Positions 25,095 to 32,367 of a stretch of DNA of 64,000 nt are shown piece by piece; the first letter of the stretch is position 1; each line of letters starts with the position of its first letter. This DNA is from Limosilactobacillus sp. WILCCON 0051 (GTDB taxonomy: Bacteria; Bacillota; Bacilli; Lactobacillales; Lactobacillaceae): NCBI RefSeq assembly GCF_039955095.1, contig NZ_CP154878.1:1984001-2048000 (forward strand), read 5' to 3'. Made by a program: the position numbers and the translations under genes. Under the pieces are notes generated by a model that saw nothing but the letters and a program-made list of their open reading frames with translations, made no database searches and had not been told where the DNA came from.

Positions 25095-25269
25095 AATATC
25101 CTCTCCTCGTATTCTTTAAATCCTGTCAATCAATAAGATGCGAGCAGCGCTCCTAGTTTTATTAATGATGGTACCATTTAATTTTGGTAAGCACACTATA
25201 ACCAACCGCATATGATTAAATCCCAAGTTCTCCTATACTTGAAGACATATTCAAGGAGGAGGACTTTTT

Positions 25270-25443
25270 ATGAAGCAAGATTTTGTCGAAGTTGATATAC
25301 CACGAACAAAGAAGCCGGTTACTAAGCGCTCACGCTTGACTGCGACCGTTTCACTGCACCAAGTAAAAATTAATGTCTACCAAGAAGCAGATCCCGCTCT
25401 GGTTAGTGAGATCATTAAAGCAGTAGCCGCTTATGCTGGTTAA
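25270..25443 (+). CDS. tnpA: IS66 accessory protein TnpA (OrfA)
   Basis: 57 residues, short even for IS66 OrfA proteins, starting at an ATG after AGGAGGAGG. Basic N-terminal half (IPRTKKPVTKRSRLTATVSL) and an end reading VYQEADPALVSEIIKAVAAY. The role in transposition is accessory and poorly defined. Its stop overlaps the tnpB start by 11 bp, implying translational coupling. The same protein starts the broken copy at 31277. Confidence 0.8.
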   Translation: MKQDFVEVDIPRTKKPVTKRSRLTATVSLHQVKINVYQEADPALVSEIIKAVAAYAG

Positions 25444-25789
25444 CTGGAGTGCCCCTCAGCACGTCTACATAGTTTGTGGCAAGACCGATCTGCGGAAGGG
25501 GATTGATGGTTTGGCCATGGTGATCGCAGAGAATTATGGCTTGGAATTAGATAATGATTCGTTATTCCTATTTTGTGGCAATCGTAATGACCGCTTCAAA
25601 GGCTTGTACTGGGACGGCGAAGGATTCATCCTGCTTTATAAACGCTTTGAAAATGGTGGACTGCGATGGCCGCGACATCGAGAAGACGCAGTGGCATTAA
25701 CCAAGAGTCAGATTAAGGCATTGTTAGAAGGCATCTCGCCACTGCCTCAGAAACGAATCAGGCCGGCTATTAAGGGACCAGGGTATTAA
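25433..25789 (+). CDS. tnpB: IS66 accessory protein TnpB (Orf2)
   Basis: 118 residues with the family hallmark near the N-terminus, VYIVCGKTDLRKGIDGLAMV, followed by LFLFCGNRNDRFKGLYWDGE GF and LYKRFENGGLRWP. This is the conserved Orf2 needed for IS66 transposition; its biochemical role is unclear. No truncation is seen. Confidence 0.93.
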   Translation: MLVNWSAPQHVYIVCGKTDLRKGIDGLAMVIAENYGLELDNDSLFLFCGNRNDRFKGLYWDGEGFILLYKRFENGGLRWPRHREDAVALTKSQIKALLEGISPLPQKRIRPAIKGPGY

Positions 25790-25862
25790 CAAGTTCCTCT
25801 TTTATTTGCCTCCATTATCTGATAACCTAATGGTCATCAGATAATAAAGGAGGTGATTGGTA

Positions 25863-27398
25863 ATGGCTGAGAAGATCACTTTAGAAGAAGCCTTGCGTGA
25901 AAACAAAGAACTAAAGGCTAAGATTGCGGAACTGACCGAGATGGTAAACTATCTGCAAAAGCAACTTTTTGGAAAAAAAACTGAAAAATTAAGTGCTGGC
26001 CAGTTGGATCTGTTTGATGACAACGAACAGGAAACCGTGCCAACGAATGATTCAACAGTAGAAAAGTTGACCACTACCGTTACCAGTCACCAGAGAAAAT
26101 GCAAATCAAAGGAATCACGTAAACAATTGCTTGATTGCCTAGAACAAGTTGAAGAACTTCATCAGCTAAGCGAGCAAGAACTGACTTGTGATCAATGCGG
26201 TCAAATGATGACGGTTATCGGCAAACATGAACAATATCGTGAAGTTAAACTGATTCCTGCCCACTTGTGCTGCAAAATCGTATGTACTGAAACGGCTAGA
26301 TGCGAACACTGTCAAGATCCGGAAACCGACAATGATGTACTCGTTCAGGCAAAGACGCCACAGCCCTTGTTTCCACACAGTTACCTTTCAAGCTCGGTAA
26401 TCGCCGAAGTACTTTTTGAAAAGTTTGGTCTGGCAGTACCGTTTACCCGCCAGACGCAGTATTGGGAGCGCCTCGGACTTCCCATCACCAGCAAACATAT
26501 GGCTCGTGGGGTAATTGAAGCTGGCGAAAGGTTTGGGCAAAAGATTTATGAACGTCTGCGTCAAGAAATCAAGGCAGCACCTGTGGTGCAGCTTGATGAG
26601 ACGCCATTTCAAGTTCTGGATCTTGATCAATCACATGGCTACTTCTGGTCAGCCTGTTCTACGGCAGAATTCAGTCCACATCAAGTATCGTATTTCCACT
26701 ATGCCCCTTCACGATCAGGAAAGGTTATTACAGAAATCTTAGGTGATGACTTTTCTGGCGGTATTATGTGTGATGGGTTTAGTGGATATTCTGATAATCG
26801 CTTACCAGAAGCGTATTGGGGGACCTGTCTGGTTCATATCAATCGCCAATTTAAGCGACTGCTTGATCCAAAGATTACCCGCTTTCAAGGGCAAAGTATT
26901 GCGAGTGACGCCGTGCGGATCCTTGCCAAAGTATTTCACATCGAAAAACGGTTGAAATATTCATCAGCAAGTGAGAAGGCAGCCCAAAGGCGTCAGCATT
27001 TAAAAGCGATGATTGATGATTTCTATCAGCTGATTGAAGAAGCCTTGACGAAATCGCCACTCAAACCGCTACGCAATGCAATCAAAAATGCCCTCAAATT
27101 GAAGAAGCGGGTTTACCAGATGTTCAGGCATGGAGAGCTGCCATTGCATAATAATCACAATGAGCAACTGATTCGTCCCACCACGCTGGTCAGAAAGAAC
27201 AGTCTGTTTGCGAAGTCCACGGCTGGGGCCAAAGCCAATGCGATCTGGTATAGCATCGTGCAAACCGCAAAACTAAATCATTTGGATGTCTTTAAATATT
27301 TAGAGACCCTGCTTAGCGCCTTTACAAAACGCGAAACGCCAGAAATAGAGGCTTATTTGCCATGGGCTCGTGAAATTCAAGAAAGCTGCAAAGCCTAA
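25863..27398 (+). CDS. tnpC: IS66 transposase TnpC
   Basis: 511-residue DDE transposase. The N-terminus is a coiled coil with the YLQKQLFGKKTEKLSAGQ motif. A zinc-binding CDQCG ... CEHCQ segment lies near 120-145. The catalytic core shows VVQLDETPFQVLD, GIMCDGFSGYS and the late LHNNHNEQLIRPTTLVRKNS with the Glu. The ATG at 25863 is preferred to a GTG two codons earlier because AGGAGGTG is better spaced. Intact. Confidence 0.95.
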   Translation: MAEKITLEEALRENKELKAKIAELTEMVNYLQKQLFGKKTEKLSAGQLDLFDDNEQETVPTNDSTVEKLTTTVTSHQRKCKSKESRKQLLDCLEQVEELHQLSEQELTCDQCGQMMTVIGKHEQYREVKLIPAHLCCKIVCTETARCEHCQDPETDNDVLVQAKTPQPLFPHSYLSSSVIAEVLFEKFGLAVPFTRQTQYWERLGLPITSKHMARGVIEAGERFGQKIYERLRQEIKAAPVVQLDETPFQVLDLDQSHGYFWSACSTAEFSPHQVSYFHYAPSRSGKVITEILGDDFSGGIMCDGFSGYSDNRLPEAYWGTCLVHINRQFKRLLDPKITRFQGQSIASDAVRILAKVFHIEKRLKYSSASEKAAQRRQHLKAMIDDFYQLIEEALTKSPLKPLRNAIKNALKLKKRVYQMFRHGELPLHNNHNEQLIRPTTLVRKNSLFAKSTAGAKANAIWYSIVQTAKLNHLDVFKYLETLLSAFTKRETPEIEAYLPWAREIQESCKA

Positions 27399-27410
27399 TT
27401 GATAAATGAA

Positions 27411-27456
27411 CAGCGGTCGACCACGCAGAAATGCGCCGGTCGACCGCTGCTTTTTT
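27411..27456 (+). terminator. Terminator inside the IS66 3' end
   Basis: AGCGGTCGACC pairs perfectly with GGTCGACCGCT and is followed by GCTTTTTTG, just after the tnpC stop. Confidence 0.9.
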
Positions 27457-27571
27457 GTTCTTTAATTTTTGAAATTGGTCACCGCTTAGTAGGCAACACG
27501 GTTCAATATGGTGTGCTTACTAATTTTGCTAACTGGTACAAACGACTTTCGGGACTGAAATTGATAGTTCA

Positions 27572-27865
27572 TTACTGCTTATCCTTTGGTTTGAAGCTAC
27601 TCCAATAGTTATCGTTTAGATCGACAATTGGATCATCTGGCAGAACATGCATGTCGATTAGCTTATCACGAGCAACAGCATATTCTAGGGAATCCTCTTT
27701 AGCATTAACGGCGTCCAGCAGAGTCTTTAATTGCTCTTGAGAAATAACTGCTGCAAAACGATGATTAGAACGAGCAATTAAAACTGTTTGCCCTTCATCA
27801 TTTACTAGATCTAAATAATCTTTCAAGTGTTTGCGAAAATCACTTTGAGTAGTAGTAATTGGCAT
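27572..27865 (-). CDS. Phd/YefM-family antitoxin (orphan)
   Basis: 97 residues. The YefM/Phd DNA-binding and dimer domain is visible at the N-terminus: PITTTQSDFRKHLKDYLDLV, TVLIARSNHRFAAVISQEQL. The acidic tail would normally wrap YoeB. No YoeB/Txe toxin frame follows: the downstream DNA is the IS66 right end. The toxin gene may have been lost before or at the insertion. The ATG follows AAAGGAG. Confidence 0.85.
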   Translation of the reverse strand: MPITTTQSDFRKHLKDYLDLVNDEGQTVLIARSNHRFAAVISQEQLKTLLDAVNAKEDSLEYAVARDKLIDMHVLPDDPIVDLNDNYWSSFKPKDKQ

Positions 27866-28268
27866 ATTAAAGGCTCCTTTCTATTTTTTGTATTGTACTA
27901 CACGTATTAAATTCCTCCCGTAAAATTAAACCAATCATACGTAGAAGTCATCTAATCGCTATGTAACTAACATCAGACCAACTACTCCGTTGATCAAGCT
28001 CAAATGTACCCTACGCTTTAATAAACTCTAACTCCGAGCCTTGTTATTTTTTAATTGAACAATTTGTAGTCGATAAAAGCAAGAGTGCCTTATGCCAAAC
28101 ACGGACCGAGCAATGATTGAACGATTTGTAGTCGAAAAGAATCAAAAGGCAATGTGTACTTTCAAAGTCATTTGTCCCCAATACTCACATAAGATGTCCA
28201 CGTTGGATTTAAAAATATCTAAATTGATTTTGCTAAATAAGGAGGCAATTCAAAGAGGTCTTGGCTAC
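27866..28268. other. Intergenic region with copy B of the 79-bp element
   Basis: Apart from the repeat at 28055-28133 and a presumed promoter for the YefM gene, nothing is recognised. Short open frames here lack ribosome binding sites. Confidence 0.4.
28055..28133. repeat. 79-bp element, copy B
   Basis: TTGAACAATTTGTAGTC at 28055 and TTGAACGATTTGTAGTC at 28117, the same 62-bp period as copy A. The centre shares TTATGCCA.ACA with copy A but is otherwise diverged. Confidence 0.8.
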
Positions 28269-28296
28269 TTGATTGGGGCTCTTTGTGTGCTATAAT
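28269..28296 (+). promoter_or_regulatory. Promoter of the antitoxin RNA (RNA II)
   Basis: TTGATT, 16-bp spacer, TATAAT. Transcription would begin near 28303, at the first direct repeat of the par-like locus. Confidence 0.75.
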
Positions 28297-28302
28297 AACA
28301 GC

Positions 28303-28398
28303 GAGAATAAGTTAAATAACTTGTCGTGAATAGTTCAATGCTATCATGCAGGTAAACCAAAAGCCCTAACGTACTGCCATACGCTAGGGCTTTTTTGG
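28303..28398 (+). ncRNA. Antitoxin RNA (RNA II) of an Fst/par-like type I system
   Basis: A plus-strand transcript from the promoter at 28269-28296 to the shared terminator would be about 95 nt. It contains one copy of the direct repeat GAGAATAAGTTAAATA ... ATAGTTCAATGCT. The other copy (28483-28520) lies, in antisense, over the toxin start. As in the enterococcal pAD1 par locus, the RNA could pair with the toxin mRNA both at this repeat and at the terminator loop. Confidence 0.7.
28357..28398. terminator. Bidirectional terminator of the par-like locus
   Basis: AAAAGCCCTA.CGTA and TACG.TAGGGCTTTTTT form a strong stem with A/T runs on both sides. It is shared by the convergent RNA I (minus) and RNA II (plus). 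Confidence 0.88.
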
Positions 28399-28430
28399 TA
28401 GCTTGACTTTGCTCGGTTCGTCTACTATTA

Positions 28431-28517
28431 TCAACGCTTCCAATTATCAAGCCAATGGTCGAAAACTACAATAAGTAGACTGGAGAATAAGTTAAATAGA
28501 TCTTGCCAATAGTTCAA
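28431..28517 (-). CDS. Fst-like type I toxin peptide (28 aa)
   Basis: Starting at a TTG 8 bases after AGGGGG, the peptide has a short polar N-terminus (NYWQDLFN), one hydrophobic helix (LFSSLLIVVF) and a charged tail (DHWLDNWKR). This is the layout of Fst/Ldr-type membrane toxins. A GTG three codons earlier overlaps the ribosome binding site and is less likely. The direct repeat covers the start codon region, so the antitoxin RNA could block translation. The peptide was identified by layout, not by a hit. Confidence 0.7.
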   Translation of the reverse strand: MNYWQDLFNLFSSLLIVVFDHWLDNWKR

Positions 28518-28520
28518 TGC
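28483..28520. repeat. Second direct repeat of the par-like locus
   Basis: GAGAATAAGTTAAATA followed by AATAGTTCAATGCT, repeating 28303-28341 with a diverged middle. It overlaps the toxin start and N-terminal codons in antisense. Confidence 0.85.
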
Positions 28521-28563
28521 TTTCACCCCCTCTCATACAGACAAAGGGACGAGCAACGTTTTT

Positions 28564-28593
28564 ATGATACCATGTTATTTTTTTCACCTCCAA
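28564..28593 (-). promoter_or_regulatory. Promoter of the toxin mRNA (RNA I)
   Basis: On the minus strand TTGGAG, 18-bp spacer, TATCAT, about 47 bp upstream of the toxin start. The transcript to the shared terminator would be about 200 nt, similar to pAD1 RNA I. Confidence 0.6.
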
Positions 28594-28873
28594 GCAAAAC
28601 CTGCACGCCGTTACTCTTTTCTAGAAAAAGGCTAACTGCATGGTTCCAAGATACTGTGGTCACTGATTCAACATAGCAATTGTATTTTGCTACCAAGTCA
28701 AAAACTCGAACTCCTATGACTTATCATAATTAATGCACTTAGTAACTGCTGAAGCCATAGACATTATTTAAAGAAAAAGCCATATTTTGATATTTTTTGA
28801 CGTTTTTTATTGTTATGATATCTTTGGACAATAAATTAAGCTATTGCAAATCTATCGGAGGAGGCCTCTGCTG
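28594..28873. other. Intergenic, no gene
   Basis: AT-rich leader between the par-like locus and the ogt operon. A TTGACG near 28797 and a TATGAT near 28814 are too close to form a standard promoter. The GGAGGAGG for ogt is the only clear signal. Confidence 0.4.
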
Positions 28874-29395
28874 ATGAAAAAGACTATATATGATTCGCCA
28901 CTCGGGAAGATGACGATTTTAGCTGATGACCGTTATCTATATGGTCTGTGGTTTAATGATCAAAAGTATTACGGAGGACATTATAATCTCGATAAAATTG
29001 AATCAGGATTAACTAGTCAAGCCAGCAAAACAATTGATTGGCTCAACCAATTTTTTGCTGGCCAAAATCCGAGCTACAACAAATTAAAACTCAAAGAACA
29101 GGCAACTGAATTCCAACTACGTGTCTATAATGCCCTGCAAAAAATCCCGTACGGTCATACTGTAACTTATAAGGAATTATCTGATGTAATTCAAGAAGGT
29201 CATGCAGTAAAGAAGAATCTTTCACGAGCTGTTGGCAATGCTATTGGACACAACCAAATCTTATTAATCGTTCCTTGCCATCGAGTTATTGGTAGTAACG
29301 GATCATTAACTGGATACGCAGGTGGTTTAGAACGCAAAAAAGCCCTTCTTCGTCTAGAGAGGAAAAGTAGCAATGAAAGCAATAAATCATACTAA
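28874..29395 (+). CDS. ogt: Methylated-DNA--protein-cysteine methyltransferase
   Basis: Suicide enzyme that moves the methyl group from O6-methylguanine to its own Cys. 173 residues; Cys135 lies in the PCHRVIG motif, preceded by the helix-turn-helix (IPYGHTVTYKELSDVI) and followed by the arginine-finger region. The ATG at 28874 follows GGAGGAGG; an upstream in-frame start was rejected. It overlaps ada by 23 bp, the first of three overlapping genes. Confidence 0.93.
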   Translation: MKKTIYDSPLGKMTILADDRYLYGLWFNDQKYYGGHYNLDKIESGLTSQASKTIDWLNQFFAGQNPSYNKLKLKEQATEFQLRVYNALQKIPYGHTVTYKELSDVIQEGHAVKKNLSRAVGNAIGHNQILLIVPCHRVIGSNGSLTGYAGGLERKKALLRLERKSSNESNKSY

Positions 29396-29975
29396 ATTGC
29401 CAAATGACGAGCAATGGCATGCAATCATCAACAATGATTCAAAGTTGGATGGGCAGTTTTGGTATGGAGTAACAACTACTCACATTTTTTGTAAACCGTC
29501 ATGTCCTTCTCGGTTGCCAAAACGAGACCATGTCTTAGTGTTTACTGACCCACAACAGGCAATAAAAAACGGATTTCGGCCTTGCAAACGATGCCGACCA
29601 CTCAATCGCATCGTTAATAAACAAATGTGGGTTGATGAAATTGAATACACACTCAAAACGAATTATCAACGGAAACTAACTTTGAACGAATTAGGTCAGT
29701 TAGTTCATGGTGATCCTTCATATCTAAGGCACACTTTTAAAGATATCACAGGCATGACCCCTCGAGAAAGGCTAAACGAGATTCGGCTAACACAGGCCCA
29801 GCACTTACTTCAAACCACACAAAGCTCGGTATCACAAGTCGGACAGGAGGTAGGCATGTCGAACACCGCATATTTTATTGATTGTTTTAAAAAGAGATTT
29901 GGCAAAACCCCTTTGCAATATCGCCGGACTAAATCTTTAAAGCCGGTACCCCTATCAAAAGGAGGGCAATCATGA
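29373..29975 (+). CDS. ada: Ada-type methylphosphotriester sensor and AraC-family activator
   Basis: 200 residues: an Ada N-terminal zinc domain (Cys40, Cys44, Cys71, Cys74; HIFCKPSCPSR ... PCKRCRP), then an AraC helix-turn-helix domain (about 95-195) with MTPRERLNEIRLTQAQHLL and KRFGKTPLQYRR. It repairs DNA methylphosphotriesters and, once methylated on the sensor Cys, activates the alkylation response. The O6-guanine domain of E. coli Ada is absent, supplied instead by the adjacent ogt. Confidence 0.93.
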   Translation: MKAINHTKLPNDEQWHAIINNDSKLDGQFWYGVTTTHIFCKPSCPSRLPKRDHVLVFTDPQQAIKNGFRPCKRCRPLNRIVNKQMWVDEIEYTLKTNYQRKLTLNELGQLVHGDPSYLRHTFKDITGMTPRERLNEIRLTQAQHLLQTTQSSVSQVGQEVGMSNTAYFIDCFKKRFGKTPLQYRRTKSLKPVPLSKGGQS

Positions 29976-30868
29976 TTAATGCAACTACGATTTCGGTACC
30001 GCCTATTTTTAGTTGGTCTAAGATCATTGATTACTTACAGCGCAATGAGGATGAAATAACCTATCAAATTACTGCACAGCAAACTATCAGAAAGGCCTTC
30101 CAAGACAATCACCAGATACTAATAGTGGATATCAGCTTTCTTAGAAATAAACGGCAGCTATGCCTCCAAGTGATCAACCACTCCTCTGCCTCAGTCACCC
30201 ACGAGATTATTGATTACGTTTGCGATTGGTTTGACTTGAAAACAGACTTAGCACCATTTTATGAAATGGCCAAGAAAGATGAATTATTAGCTCCTCTGAT
30301 CGACCGATTTGACGGATTACGATTAGTGGGTGAGCCCGATTTTTATGAGGCTTTAACTTGGTGTATTTTAGGTCAGCAAATCAATCTGTCATACGCGTAT
30401 ACTCTCAAGAAACGCTTCGTAGAAAATTTCGGTACAAAAATAGTCTTCCATAAACATACATTTTGGCTCTATCCACAACCAGCAGAGGTTGCCGTTCAAG
30501 ATCCGGAGAAACTACGACAGCTCGGCATGACTCAACACAAAGCAGAATACATGCTAAACATCAGCAAATTGCTAGTAACTGGTGCAATTAAAAAAAGTCA
30601 GTATTTGAGACAACAAACTGCCACCAAGACAGAAAAAATGCTCTGTAAGCTTCGCGGAATTGGCCCATGGACCGCAAATTATGTTGCAATGCGTTGTCTT
30701 CGCTATGGTGATGCATTTCCGCAAACGGATGCCGGACTATTAAATGGCATTAAACTTATTCAACAATTGGATGAAAAACCTTCAAAACAGCAGATGCGAA
30801 AACTTCACCAACAATGGGGACAATGGAGTAGTTATGCCACATTCTATATTTGGCGACTATTGTATTAG
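29972..30868 (+). CDS. alkA: DNA-3-methyladenine glycosylase II (AlkA)
   Basis: 298-residue HhH-GPD glycosylase that removes alkylated purines, starting base excision repair. The helix-hairpin-helix and GPD region is clear: LCKLRGIGPWTANYVAMRCL followed by the catalytic Asp253 in PQTDAGL. FYEALTWCILGQQINLSYAY is the usual AlkA pre-motif. The ATG overlaps the ada stop by 4 bp. Together ogt-ada-alkA is a compact adaptive-response operon. Confidence 0.93.
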   Translation: MINATTISVPPIFSWSKIIDYLQRNEDEITYQITAQQTIRKAFQDNHQILIVDISFLRNKRQLCLQVINHSSASVTHEIIDYVCDWFDLKTDLAPFYEMAKKDELLAPLIDRFDGLRLVGEPDFYEALTWCILGQQINLSYAYTLKKRFVENFGTKIVFHKHTFWLYPQPAEVAVQDPEKLRQLGMTQHKAEYMLNISKLLVTGAIKKSQYLRQQTATKTEKMLCKLRGIGPWTANYVAMRCLRYGDAFPQTDAGLLNGIKLIQQLDEKPSKQQMRKLHQQWGQWSSYATFYIWRLLY

Positions 30869-30912
30869 TAGGCAATGTCAAGGGCAATTTGAAAATGTAC
30901 AATTATGGCAGT

Positions 30913-31143
30913 TTAAGATGGCACTTTATGATTAGTCGCTGATTTTAATCTATATGACTTGCCTGCAATTTTGATGATATGTGACTTATAGACCAGGCGA
31001 TCCAAAATGGTTTCCGCTACGGCCGGATTATGTAGAATTTCCCCCCATCCAGATAGTGGTACGTTAGTTGTAATGATCGTTGAGTGCTGCTCATACCTAT
31101 TGTTAACGAGTTGAAACAATAGGTTCGCATCATCAGGTTTTCG
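30913..31143 (-). pseudogene. istB: istB fragment (IS21 helper ATPase, 3' end)
   Basis: Reads DDANLLFQLVNNRYEQHSTI, ITTNVPLSGWGEILHNPAVA, ETILDRLVYKSHIIKIAGKS: the C-terminal third of IstB, with sensor and Arg-rich end, but no Walker motifs. It is fused at about 31140 to the 5' part of an IS66 tnpA in another frame. Non-functional. Confidence 0.88.
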
Positions 31144-31360
31144 ATCATTGTGGGATCCGCGTCTTGATAGATGTTGAGCCGCACCTTCTGAATCGACAGT
31201 GAGGCTACCAGCACGCACCGGTTAGTCTTACTGTCGTTTGAAGTGGCGCTGACTTCAACGATTTCATTTTGAGCCATCAAAAAGACCTCCTATATGAGTT
31301 TCCTCAAGTATAGAAAGTCCGTGCGACGATTGGAATACGTGTTGTTAAGGTGTGCTTCCC
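31144..31360 (-). pseudogene. IS66 5' remnant (inverted repeat plus part of tnpA)
   Basis: The minus-strand end GGGAAGCACACC (31349-31360) matches an IS66 terminal repeat. The frame from 31277 (MAQNEIVEVSATSNDSK ... NIYQDADPTMIENLM) is homologous to the complete tnpA at 25270 but is cut by the istB fragment. The copies are diverged, so it is a different IS66 member. Confidence 0.8.
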
Positions 31361-31475
31361 CATCTTCCAACGCTACATGGAGTTCACGTTCAAAGATGGG
31401 GAAGTAATTAAAGTAAATATGTGACATTTAGAATTGGCGGCACTCAGCTATTTTGGCTAGGTGTTATTTTAATAG
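31361..31475 (+). repeat. Duplicated gene tail, copy 1
   Basis: A 64-bp segment (31361-31424) reads IFQRYMEFTFKDGEVIKVNM then stop, followed by a degraded GCACTCAGC/GCTAGGTGT hairpin. It begins immediately beside the IS66 end. Copy 2 at 32626 starts at the same base of the gene. This is the 3' end of an unidentified gene. Confidence 0.8.
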
Positions 31476-31854
31476 GCCAGTTTTTAAACGGATCTAGTTC
31501 AGGATCTATTTTTACTGGTTTAGAAAACTCAAACTTGTTAGTCGGCCCCGTACCCCATCGTGGATTACTGTATAAAATTGCTTCGAGTTTAGCGATTCTA
31601 TTTGTCGGGACAAAAGTTACTATGCTATTGAAGCTTCTTAATTTAGAAGTTTTTTCATCCAAATCATACCGACTAATTTCAGCAGTTTGATTTTTACCTT
31701 GTCCCAGAAAAGTATCCCAAAATCCAACGCTTATTTTACCGTCGTCCATTGTTGCTCTAACTTTTTCGCCAATCGGATTAGCCTTTAACTGATCAAAGAT
31801 ACATGCATATTGCTCAACGATTTTTCCAGATAGATTATACTGAACGAACTCCAT
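31444..31854 (-). CDS. Hypothetical protein, 136 aa
   Basis: From the ATG at 31854 (after GGGG): MEFVQYNLSGKIVEQYACIF, IGEKVRATMDDGKISVGFWD, RSFNSIVTFVPTNRIAKLEA. A soluble beta-rich protein of unknown family. It overlaps the gene upstream by 70 bp in another frame, so the pair may be one gene broken by a frameshift near 31860. Low G+C compared with the core genes. Confidence 0.5.
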   Translation of the reverse strand: MEFVQYNLSGKIVEQYACIFDQLKANPIGEKVRATMDDGKISVGFWDTFLGQGKNQTAEISRYDLDEKTSKLRSFNSIVTFVPTNRIAKLEAILYSNPRWGTGPTNKFEFSKPVKIDPELDPFKNWPIKITPSQNS

Positions 31855-32003
31855 AATTTTCCCCAATCTAAAATCAAACTTAGTCCTTCTCGAAGTAAAA
31901 ATTCTTCAATCGATAAGTGGTCACGGGCTCTACACAATAATTCCTCCAATGTTTGTTCATTATCTTTATCTGCCATGAGTGGCAAATCATAACGTCCTAT
32001 CAT
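31785..32003 (-). CDS. Hypothetical protein, 72 aa
   Basis: Reads LMADKDNEQTLEELLCRARD, HLSIEEFLLREGLSLILDWG. The first 50 residues look like a genuine helical domain; the last 20 overlap the next gene and may be out of frame. An ATG nine codons in (MADKDNEQ) is an alternative start. Function unknown. Confidence 0.45.
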   Translation of the reverse strand: MIGRYDLPLMADKDNEQTLEELLCRARDHLSIEEFLLREGLSLILDWGKLWSSFSIIYLEKSLSNMHVSLIS

Positions 32004-32367
32004 TTATGATGTTATTAACCGATAGTAAATCATATCTTTTAACATTTAACTTAATCTGACTACCAATCTTTATATCTGCGGTAGCTGGTAAATAGAAGTT
32101 ATCACCATCCGAATTTGACACCTTTAACAGGTTCATCTTACCAATTTTCTCCTTCGATAGAACATCAAATGTTTCCCCTGATGGATTTACTTCGCCCAAT
32201 ATACCTAACTTACAATCACAGACTTCTTGTTCCTTTACAAAAGAGAATTGATCATTTCCAATTAAATCCGAATCATCAAAAGCCGTATATTGCTGTTTAG
32301 AGTTTTGACTTTCAACAATGATGTCTCTTGTAAATTCATAATTTTTTATTGTAATTACCTTGTACAT
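31987..32367 (-). CDS. Hypothetical protein, 126 aa
   Basis: From the ATG at 32367 (after GGAAAGGATG): MYKVITIKNYEFTRDIIVES, VCDCKLGILGEVNPSGETFD, NFYLPATADIKIGSQIKLNV. A beta-strand-rich soluble protein. It overlaps both neighbours by about 20-30 bp, so these genes form a small operon. No family recognised. Confidence 0.55.
   Translation of the reverse strand: MYKVITIKNYEFTRDIIVESQNSKQQYTAFDDSDLIGNDQFSFVKEQEVCDCKLGILGEVNPSGETFDVLSKEKIGKMNLLKVSNSDGDNFYLPATADIKIGSQIKLNVKRYDLLSVNNIINDRTL

Larger units (their letters stand above)
25187..27520 (+). mobile_element. Complete IS66-family insertion sequence
   Basis: A 2334-bp element with terminal inverted repeats beginning GTAAGCACAC[T/C]ATA at both ends and a perfect 8-bp target duplication. 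It carries the three standard IS66 genes in order (tnpA 25270, tnpB 25433, tnpC 25863) and an internal terminator at the 3' end. All three frames are intact, so the element is probably active. A truncated relative lies at about 31140-31360. Confidence 0.95.
25179..27528. repeat. 8-bp target-site duplication of the IS66 element
   Basis: TAATTTTG is present directly outside both ends: 25179-25186 and 27521-27528. Eight bp is the usual IS66-family duplication length, so the element transposed here as a unit. Confidence 0.9.

Noticed and set aside
28265..28450. 61-aa minus-strand frame across the par-like terminator
   Set aside because: It runs through the bidirectional terminator and out of the toxin frame; the real product is the 28-aa peptide at 28431-28517.
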